Assembly: GCA_027039465.1 (NCBI GenBank)
Contig: JALWEA010000647.1
Coordinates: 1 to 20,131, forward strand
DNA length: 20,131 bases
Source: Calditrichia bacterium
GTDB taxonomy: Bacteria; Calditrichota; Calditrichia; Calditrichales; Calditrichaceae
Direction of reading: 5' to 3'
Positions 14,553 to 20,131 of the stretch are shown here, one piece after another (positions within the stretch are counted from its first letter, which is position 1; every line of letters begins with the position of its first letter). A program made the translations under genes and the position numbers. Below the pieces are notes generated by a model, which did not search any database, had not been told where the DNA came from, and saw only the letters and a list, made by a program, of their open reading frames with translations.

Positions 14553-16049
14553 ATGAGCATGAAAAACTCTTCTTTAACTCTTTTGGATTTTGTAATAATA
14601 ATTGCTTATGGCATCGGTATGTTAGCCGTCGGTTTTTATTATTCGCGCAAGAATAAAAACGTGGATGATTATATGTTGGGCGGAAGGGAAATGAAATCAT
14701 GGAAGGTTGGAATTTCTCTTTTTGCGACAATGTTCAGCGCCATAACCTATCTTTCTTTGCCGGGAGAATTGATTAAAAACGGTCCTATGATGTTTTTGTG
14801 GATAACCCCTGTACCGTTTGTTTATTTTGTTGTCGCCTATTATTTCATTCCGTTTATTATGAAACTAAAAGTTTCCAGCGCTTATGAATTGTTGGAAATC
14901 AGATTAGGGCTTCAAAATCGTATTCTCGCTGCCGTTTATTTTTTAATAATGCGTTTATTGTGGATGTCCGTAATTATTTACATGGTAGCCGAAAAAATAA
15001 TTATTCCAATTTTAGGATTATCCGGGCAAACGGCTTTAATAGTTAGTATTGTAATTGGAATAATTACTATCATCTATTCTTCGTTGGGCGGATTACGCGG
15101 CGTAGTTTTAACGGATGTTATTCAATCTTTTATTTTATTCGGAGGAACTCTTCTGGCGATTATTCTAATTTCAGATAAATTGGGCGGTATATCAGCTATA
15201 ATTCCTTCACATTGGCCTGAAAATTGGGCAGGTTGGGTCTTTTTTGATACCAAGGTTCGAATAAGCTTCGTAACCGTATTTTTGTCAACTTTCCTTTGGT
15301 TTGTATTTACGGCCGGTTCCGATCAAATGTCCATTCAACGTTGTTTGGCAACGCGTGATGTTAGAGAGACGCGCAGAATGTATCTAAGCAATCTAGTCGT
15401 TGACACACTTGTTCAGATATTGCTTCTTGTCCTTGGGTTTAGTCTTTTCGCTTATGTTAAAATGAATCCGGATTTTATACCTGCCGGAGCGTCTATTTCG
15501 GATAACGCCGATAGTTTATTCCCACGATTTATTGCGCATGGCTTCCCGATGGGTTTTTCAGGTCTTGTTCTTGCCGGTTTACTGGCAGCGGCCATGTCAA
15601 GCCTTTCTTCCGGCATTAATTCTTCTTCTCTTTCTCTTGTTAATGATTTTATTTTACGCCTTCGGAATAAATCAATGAGCGAAGCTAAAAAAGTAAAATT
15701 GGCAACGATTATTTCCTTCCTAATTGGTGTTGCCATTGTTTTGCTGAGCTTAATTATCGGTAACATTAAAGGCAACTTACTAGAATTGACTTTTAAGACG
15801 GTTAACATGCTGGTTGCTCCGCTCTTCATTCCGTTTTTCATGGCAATGTTTGTGCGCATGGCAAAACCTAATGCAACTTTCATCGGTACATTTTTAAGCG
15901 GGGTTTCGGCATTCATGGTTAGCTTCTCAAACGAGTTGTTCGGAATGAATATTTCTTTTCTGTGGATTATGCCCATTTCATTTGTTGTTGGCGTTGTTAT
16001 TAGTTACGGTTTAAGTCTTTTCCCCTTTGAAGAAATTAGAGCGGTTTAA
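14553..16049 (+). CDS. Sodium:solute symporter (SSS family), copy 1
   Basis: The 498-residue integral membrane protein has about 13 transmembrane segments of the LeuT-like SSS fold. Landmarks are the N-terminal IIAYGIGMLAVGFYYSRKNK helix, DDYMLGGREMKSW (first family signature), FTAGSDQMSIQRCLATRD (second signature, middle) and LAGLLAAAMSSLSSGINSSS, which carries the Ser residues expected at the Na2 sodium site. It would import a small organic solute, commonly a sugar, sugar acid or amino acid, with Na+. A second ATG lies two codons in (14559); only a weak CGGA precedes either. The adjacent copy 2 is closely similar, so the pair arose by tandem duplication. The substrate is unknown but presumably feeds the enzymes upstream. 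Confidence 0.92.
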   Translation: MSMKNSSLTLLDFVIIIAYGIGMLAVGFYYSRKNKNVDDYMLGGREMKSWKVGISLFATMFSAITYLSLPGELIKNGPMMFLWITPVPFVYFVVAYYFIPFIMKLKVSSAYELLEIRLGLQNRILAAVYFLIMRLLWMSVIIYMVAEKIIIPILGLSGQTALIVSIVIGIITIIYSSLGGLRGVVLTDVIQSFILFGGTLLAIILISDKLGGISAIIPSHWPENWAGWVFFDTKVRISFVTVFLSTFLWFVFTAGSDQMSIQRCLATRDVRETRRMYLSNLVVDTLVQILLLVLGFSLFAYVKMNPDFIPAGASISDNADSLFPRFIAHGFPMGFSGLVLAGLLAAAMSSLSSGINSSSLSLVNDFILRLRNKSMSEAKKVKLATIISFLIGVAIVLLSLIIGNIKGNLLELTFKTVNMLVAPLFIPFFMAMFVRMAKPNATFIGTFLSGVSAFMVSFSNELFGMNISFLWIMPISFVVGVVISYGLSLFPFEEIRAV

Positions 16050-16089
16050 ATTTAAAAGGTATTAATTACTAAATTGGATTGAACTGAAC

Positions 16090-17586
16090 ATGAATAAAAC
16101 TACATTAACGGATTTGGACTGGGGCATAATAATTGCCTATGGTATTGGTATGTTACTCGTCGGTATTTATTATTCCCGCAAGAATAAAAGCGTGGATGAT
16201 TATATGTTAGGCGGAAGGGAAATGAAATCATGGAAGGTCGGAGTTTCTCTTTTCGCGACGATGTTCAGCGCAATAACTTATCTCTCTCTGCCCGGAGAAA
16301 TGATCAAACACGGGCCAATGATATTCTTAATGTTAACGGCGATTCCATTTATTTATGTTACAGTTGCCTATTATTTTATTCCTTTTATTATGCGACTTAA
16401 GGTTTCCAGTGCTTATGAATTGTTGGAAACAAGGCTTGGGCTTAAGAATCGTATTCTCGCCGCCGTTTATTTTTTAATCATGCGCTTACTTTGGATGTCA
16501 GTGATTCTGTACATGGTTGCGGAAAAAATAATCATTCCAATTTTGGGATTATCTGCGCAAACGGCTTTGACGATTAGCATTGTAATCGGAATCGTTACCA
16601 TAATCTACTCATCGCTTGGTGGATTGCGGGGCGTGGTTTTAACGGATGTCGTACAATCGTTCATTTTATTCTTTGGAACAATTCTGGCAATTGTTCTAAT
16701 TGTGGATAAATTAGGCAGTGTGTCGGCTATAATTCCTTCACATTGGCCTAAACATTGGGCGGGCTGGGTCTTTTTTGATACGAACTCACGCGTAAGTTTT
16801 CTGACAGCATTTGTATCATCTTATTTATGGTATGTATTTACAGCCGGTTCCGATCAGATGTCCATTCAAAGATGTTTGGCCACAAAGGATGTTAAAGCGG
16901 CGCGTAAAATGTACTTAAGTAATTTAATAGTTAACACTTCGGTTCAACTATTATTGCTGGTCTTGGGGTTAAGTCTTTTTGCCTATGTTAAGATGAACCC
17001 TGGGTTCTTGCCGGCTGGGAAAAATATTTTCGACAGCGCTGATATTGTGTTTCCGCAATTTATTGTACACGGTTTTCCCACGGGTATTGCCGGTCTTGTG
17101 CTTGCCGGATTACTTGCAGCGGCTATGTCAAGTCTTTCCTCCGGTATTAATTCTTCTTCACTCTCCGTTGTTAATGATTTCATTCTGCGGCTTAGCAAAA
17201 GAACAATGAGCGAAGCTAAAAAAGTAAAGTTAGCAACGCTTATTTCCTTTCTGATTGGTGTTGTCATTGTTATGCTGAGCTTAATAATAGGTAGTATTAA
17301 AGGCAACTTACTAGAGTTGACTTTTAAGACGGTTAACATGCTTGTTGCCCCGCTCTTCATTCCGTTTTTCATGGCAATGTTTGTGCGCATAGCAAAACCT
17401 AATGCAACTTTCATAGGCACATTATTAAGCGGAGTTTCGGCAATAATGGTTAGCTTCTCTCAGGAGTTGTTTGGAGTTAGTATTTCTTTTCTTTGGATTA
17501 TGCCTATTTCATTTGTTGTTGGTGTTGTTGTGAGCTACGGTTTAAGTCTTTTCCCCTTTGAGGAGAGTAAAGAAATGGTTATTTAA
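16090..17586 (+). CDS. Sodium:solute symporter (SSS family), copy 2
   Basis: The 498-residue SSS transporter is about 80% identical to copy 1 by eye, with the same DDYMLGGREMKSW, FTAGSDQMSIQRCLATKD and LAAAMSSLSSGINSSS landmarks. Differences concentrate in the first helix, in the loop around SHWPKHWAGWVFFDTNSRVS, in the segment after the middle signature (KAARKMYLSN) and in the extracytoplasmic-looking LPAGKNIFDSADIVFP loop. Different substrate preference or affinity is therefore possible. Only a weak GGA (16076-16078) lies ahead of ATG 16090. The gene ends just before a palindromic repeat element, which may mark the 3' end of the transcript. Confidence 0.92.
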   Translation: MNKTTLTDLDWGIIIAYGIGMLLVGIYYSRKNKSVDDYMLGGREMKSWKVGVSLFATMFSAITYLSLPGEMIKHGPMIFLMLTAIPFIYVTVAYYFIPFIMRLKVSSAYELLETRLGLKNRILAAVYFLIMRLLWMSVILYMVAEKIIIPILGLSAQTALTISIVIGIVTIIYSSLGGLRGVVLTDVVQSFILFFGTILAIVLIVDKLGSVSAIIPSHWPKHWAGWVFFDTNSRVSFLTAFVSSYLWYVFTAGSDQMSIQRCLATKDVKAARKMYLSNLIVNTSVQLLLLVLGLSLFAYVKMNPGFLPAGKNIFDSADIVFPQFIVHGFPTGIAGLVLAGLLAAAMSSLSSGINSSSLSVVNDFILRLSKRTMSEAKKVKLATLISFLIGVVIVMLSLIIGSIKGNLLELTFKTVNMLVAPLFIPFFMAMFVRIAKPNATFIGTLLSGVSAIMVSFSQELFGVSISFLWIMPISFVVGVVVSYGLSLFPFEESKEMVI

Positions 17587-17604
17587 GAAAGAATAAATGA
17601 GTCC

Positions 17605-17770
17605 ACTCTAAAAAGGGGCTAAAGCCCCTTTACGTAATAAAATAATTATTCAGTCCCCATCCTAAAGGATGGGGCTAACAAAATAAAAAGTAAGATGTTA
17701 GCCCCAACATTTATGTTGGGGATAAATCTTCGGAGACTCTATATTTTAGCCCTTTAGGGCTTTTTAGAGT
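17605..17770. mobile_element. Palindromic MITE/REP-like element with four hairpins
   Basis: The 166-bp element has perfect 11-bp terminal inverted repeats, ACTCTAAAAAG (17605-17615) and CTTTTTAGAGT (17760-17770). Inside are perfect hairpins with 2-base loops: AAAGGGGCT/AGCCCCTTT (17612-17631), CCCCATCCT/AGGATGGGG (17655-17674), CCCCAACAT/ATGTTGGGG (17702-17721) and AGCCCT/AGGGCT (17748-17761). GGGGCTAAC (17671-17679) and GTTAGCCCC (17697-17705) also pair, giving alternative folds. No transposase lies in the window, so it would be non-autonomous (REP/RAYT-type or MITE). It could equally act as a bidirectional transcript end. I see no clear target duplication. Confidence 0.6.
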
Positions 17771-17772
17771 AA

Positions 17773-17860
17773 ACACATAAATATTAAAAGCAATATTTAA
17801 TTATATGTGTGAAAGTTTCTTTTTGAATAATCATTAATAGCTCCGGTGCGAAAAACCGGA
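17773..17860 (+). promoter_or_regulatory. Leader with two small hairpins before the BNR gene
   Basis: ACACATA (17773-17779) pairs with TATGTGT (17804-17810), and inside it AATATT recurs at 17780-17785 and 17792-17797 as a self-complementary inner stem. Further on, TCCGG (17842-17846) pairs with CCGGA (17856-17860), just ahead of the AAGG ribosome site at 17866-17869. These could be leader structures or chance in AT-rich DNA. I see no recognisable riboswitch. Confidence 0.25.
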
Positions 17861-17879
17861 CTTAAAAGGCTGGTAGAAA

Positions 17880-19001
17880 ATGAAAATTAAAAATAAGGGT
17901 ATTTTGGCAACAGGCAAAGCCGGAACTGCGCGTGCAATATATACTTTTCCTACGGTTGTTGTTCTTTCTAACGGAAAGCTGTTAGCTACCGCTAGAGTCG
18001 GTTCGACAAAAGATTCCCTTGATGAAACAATCGAGATTTTTCGTTCGGTTGACGGCGGGAATAATTGGAGTGAAGGAAAAGAATTATTTCCGAGAACAAA
18101 GGTAAACGGTATGGCCGGTTCAATAAAAATTTGTTATTTAACCGAGGTAAAACCGAATCACATTATTGCGGCCTGTATGTGGGTTGACCGAGAGACATAT
18201 TCCGATAAACCTCTTTTTAATCCGGAAACGGAAGGCTGTTTACCCATGGCAATTTTGCTTTCCGATTCGTATGATAACGGGGATACATGGACGCCGTTGC
18301 GAGTCGTTCCGATGCCGGATGAAATTGGGCCGCCAAGTTTGACAAGCCCGATATTAAAGTTAAAAGACGGTAGCCTTGCCATGAGCATCGAGACAAACAA
18401 ACATTACAACGATAAAGGTAAATGGCATCAGCGTGTAGTACTTTTTCATTCGCTGGATGAAGGTAAAACCTGGGGGAAGCCAATTACCGTAAGTGAGGAT
18501 GCAAGCGGTAGAATCTTCTACTGGGATTTACGTACCGGCGTGGCTCCGGACGGGCGCATTGTGGCTTTTTCATGGACTTATGACAGCGAGAAAAATAAAT
18601 ACTTGAATATTCATCGCAGAATCAGTCGTGATAATGGCAAAACCTGGTCTAAGCTTGAAGACCTTGGTTTTGCGGATCAACCCTCACATCCCGCCATATT
18701 TCAGGACGGTCGTGTTGTACTGGCGTGGGTGGATCGTTTCGGGAGCCAGACGATTCGTGTTAGAATGGCGCCGGCTATCGACCGTCCTTATGATGAAAAC
18801 ACGGAAATTATTTTACATACACAAAAAATTGAAAAATCGGCCATAAAAAGTACCGGCGAATTACTCGGCGACATGAGTCTTTGGAACTTCGGGCTGCCAT
18901 ATTGCGAAGCCGTATCCGATGATGAGGCAATGATCATGTACTATGCCGGTACGGAAATGAAAATGGATATTCATTGGGCAAAACTGCAATTAGATACATA
19001 G
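17880..19001 (+). CDS. BNR/Asp-box repeat protein, sialidase-like fold, cytoplasmic
   Basis: The 373-residue protein has four Asp-box motifs (S-x-D-x-G-x-x-W) spaced as in six-bladed sialidase propellers: SVDGGNNW (56-63), SYDNGDTW (130-137), SLDEGKTW (191-198) and SRDNGKTW (249-256). The N-terminal strand where sialidases carry Phe-Arg-Ile-Pro reads YTFPTVVVLSNGKLLATAR, so the first arginine of the substrate carboxylate triad is missing. There is no signal peptide. A classical exo-sialidase is therefore unlikely. Intracellular Asp-box proteins beside aldo/keto reductases and Gfo/Idh proteins probably act on another glycoside or sugar acid, possibly as a lyase, epimerase or hydrolase. AAGG at 17866-17869 is about 10 bases before the ATG. 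Confidence 0.85.
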   Translation: MKIKNKGILATGKAGTARAIYTFPTVVVLSNGKLLATARVGSTKDSLDETIEIFRSVDGGNNWSEGKELFPRTKVNGMAGSIKICYLTEVKPNHIIAACMWVDRETYSDKPLFNPETEGCLPMAILLSDSYDNGDTWTPLRVVPMPDEIGPPSLTSPILKLKDGSLAMSIETNKHYNDKGKWHQRVVLFHSLDEGKTWGKPITVSEDASGRIFYWDLRTGVAPDGRIVAFSWTYDSEKNKYLNIHRRISRDNGKTWSKLEDLGFADQPSHPAIFQDGRVVLAWVDRFGSQTIRVRMAPAIDRPYDENTEIILHTQKIEKSAIKSTGELLGDMSLWNFGLPYCEAVSDDEAMIMYYAGTEMKMDIHWAKLQLDT

Positions 19002-19040
19002 ATGTTATTATCTAATAAAGGTTTGCAAAGGAAGTTTAAT

Positions 19041-19997
19041 ATGAATAAAAGATTGTTAGGCAGAACAGGTATTAAGGTTTCCGAGATTGCATTTGGTGGC
19101 GTTGAAATTGGCATGCCTTATGGTATAGGGATAAAAAATAAAACGGATATGCTCTCCGAAACAGATGCCGTATCCTTGTTGCGTACCGCTCTTGATAACG
19201 GAATTAATCTTTTTGATACGGCTCGCGCTTATGGTAACAGCGAAGCCATTATGGGTCGAGCATTTCATGGTATGAGAGAGCGAGTTGTTATTTGTACCAA
19301 GTTCCGACCTTCACGCGATGATAAAGGTAATTTGCCGGGCGCCGAACAATTGAAAAAAATTATGGATACCTCATTGTCCGAAAGTTTAAAAGCGCTGCAA
19401 ACCGATTACATTGACGTGTACATATTACATTTAACGGATAACTTTTTTCTTAGAAATGAAACGGTAACAGATTGGCTAATCAATTTAAAAAAGAAGGGCA
19501 TTGTAAGGGCAATAGGTGTTTCTACCTATAAAGTTGAGGAGACCCGATCCGCGATCGAGAGTGGAATTTGGGATGTCATTCAATTGCCTTTCAATCTGAT
19601 GGACCAATCTCATGGAGCGCTTTTCCCTTTGGCGGAACAAAAGGACGTAGGCATTGTCGTAAGGTCGGTTTTATTTAAAGGCATCTTGAGCGAAAGAGGT
19701 AGAAATCTACATCCGGAATTAAAAGATGTTCAGTCTCATATAAAGAGCTATGAAGAAATGTTAAATGAATCCGCACCGGATTTGCCCACACTTGCGACTA
19801 AATTCGCTTTATCCTTTCGGCAGGTCTCGTCCGTGCTTGTCGGCATCGACAGAAAAGAGTATTTGCAAAAATCATTAGCGGCGGCCGATGGCCGTTATTT
19901 CGATGAAAAGACACTCTCACGACTAAAGGAATTGCGGTATCCCGAGCCGGAGTTCCTTGATTTAGTGAAATGGGAAAGAATGGGATGGCTGAAATAA
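19041..19997 (+). CDS. Aldo/keto reductase, second and distinct copy
   Basis: The 318-residue AKR has the catalytic tetrad Asp59 and Tyr64 (LFDTARAYG), Lys87 (VICTKF) and His130 (VYILHL). It is not a close paralogue of the other reductase at 13516-14433: it has a longer GMPYGIGIKNKTDML insertion after the first strand, lacks the glycine-rich loop after the Tyr, and has a different C-terminus (PEFLDLVKWERMGWLK). ATG 19041 has AAAGGA at 19027-19032; the in-frame ATG at 19002, which abuts the BNR stop, lacks such a site. It is probably co-expressed with the BNR protein before it and the Gfo/Idh protein after it. Confidence 0.9.
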   Translation: MNKRLLGRTGIKVSEIAFGGVEIGMPYGIGIKNKTDMLSETDAVSLLRTALDNGINLFDTARAYGNSEAIMGRAFHGMRERVVICTKFRPSRDDKGNLPGAEQLKKIMDTSLSESLKALQTDYIDVYILHLTDNFFLRNETVTDWLINLKKKGIVRAIGVSTYKVEETRSAIESGIWDVIQLPFNLMDQSHGALFPLAEQKDVGIVVRSVLFKGILSERGRNLHPELKDVQSHIKSYEEMLNESAPDLPTLATKFALSFRQVSSVLVGIDRKEYLQKSLAAADGRYFDEKTLSRLKELRYPEPEFLDLVKWERMGWLK

Positions 19998-20021
19998 AAA
20001 TTCTTTGACGAAGGGGGCATT

Positions 20022-20131
20022 ATGCTAAAATTAGGTATAATCGGAATGAGCGAAGGAAACGGACATCCCTATTCCTGGTCGGCAATTATTAACGGTGATT
20101 TTAATAAAGAAGAAATGGCTAAATGCGGATT
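20022..20131 (+). CDS. Gfo/Idh/MocA-family oxidoreductase, N-terminus only
   Basis: ATG at 20022 has AAGGGGG at 20011-20017. The 36 visible codons begin MLKLGIIGMSEGNGHPYSWS, a Rossmann start in which the usual third glycine region reads SEGNGHPYSWSAI. I associate this variant with a distinct Gfo/Idh/MocA subgroup seen in sugar and nonulosonate-type gene sets. The gene runs off the window, so the catalytic Glu-Lys-Pro and the His region are not seen. Confidence 0.7.
   Translation, partial: MLKLGIIGMSEGNGHPYSWSAIINGDFNKEEMAKCG

Larger units (their letters stand above)
14553..17586 (+). repeat. Tandem direct duplication of the symporter gene
   Basis: Two 498-codon units separated by 40 bases are colinear without visible indels in the core. 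Nucleotide divergence is uneven: near the 3' end, about 120 bases starting GGCAACTTACTAGA differ at only about 6 positions, whereas the stretch encoding the region around FFDTKVRISF differs at about one third of positions. Patchy gene conversion, or selection for divergence in the middle of the transporter, would produce this. Confidence 0.85.

Noticed and set aside
15452..15976. Long open reading frame on the minus strand inside symporter copy 1, with a similar one (16983-17420) inside copy 2
   Set aside because: Both are antisense shadows of the same conserved symporter region; their similarity follows from the duplication. Neither has a convincing ribosome site or protein-like domain.
17605..17770. 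Possible short CRISPR array, because of several similar CCCC/GGGG units
   Set aside because: The units are individual palindromes of different sequence with irregular spacing; there are no identical direct repeats with unique spacers.
17880..19001. Sialic acid utilisation locus, suggested by the sialidase-like fold and NagB-like protein
   Set aside because: No recognisable NanA, NanE or NanK, no FRIP arginine, no signal peptide on the BNR protein, and a NagB-like protein with altered key residues.

Overview
The window is a gene-dense, AT-rich stretch (roughly 40% GC by eye) in which every gene I can support lies on the + strand. Many genes abut or overlap by a few bases, and most have clear Shine-Dalgarno sequences (for example AAGGAGA, GGAGG, GAGGT). 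Gene content is a blend of CBM9/FGE-domain secreted protein, Gfo/Idh/MocA dehydrogenases, sodium:solute symporters and BNR-repeat protein, with AT-rich codons and palindromic GGGGCTAAAGCCCC-type repeats. This suggests an uncultured or environmental member of the wider FCB group (Ignavibacteria, Calditrichota, Marinimicrobia or KSB1-like). That placement is inference only; no rRNA or marker gene is present.

Layout. 1-2109 encodes a secreted protein with a CBM9-like and a formylglycine-generating-enzyme-like domain. 2136-9730 is a tight run of cytoplasmic enzymes: HpcH/HpaI-type aldolase, two small paralogous proteins resembling L-2-amino-thiazoline-4-carboxylate (ATC) hydrolases, class III aminotransferase, Gfo/Idh/MocA dehydrogenase, FGGY-family sugar kinase, a divergent NagB-like protein and a metal-dependent amidohydrolase. 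9732-13315 holds an exported serine beta-lactamase-like hydrolase, a membrane protein with two GlpM-like halves and a ceramidase-like protein without signal peptide. 13516-14433 is an aldo/keto reductase. It is flanked on both sides by small stretches that look like leftover gene ends: a 42-codon ORF at 13321 and a ceramidase C-terminus remnant at about 14423-14524. 14553-17586 is a tandem duplication of a sodium:solute symporter. 17605-17770 is a 166-bp palindromic, MITE/REP-like element with four perfect hairpins and 11-bp terminal inverted repeats. After it come a four-Asp-box BNR protein, a second aldo/keto reductase and the first 36 codons of another Gfo/Idh/MocA protein, cut off by the window end.

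How it may work together. The set reads as a catabolic locus for an unidentified sugar, sugar acid, amino sugar or cyclitol. Na+-driven uptake would be followed by redox steps (Gfo/Idh, AKRs), amino-group transfer (class III aminotransferase), ATP-dependent phosphorylation (FGGY kinase), isomerisation or deamination (NagB-like), ring or amide hydrolysis (amidohydrolase) and retro-aldol cleavage (HpcH/HpaI). Several members lack hallmark residues of their textbook relatives: NagB-like Asp to Thr in the catalytic loop, FGE-like missing one copper-site Cys, BNR protein without the FRIP arginine, and one of two ATC-hydrolase-like paralogues without its Cys. The locus therefore probably does not perform the standard reactions those names imply. 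The substrate cannot be named from sequence alone.
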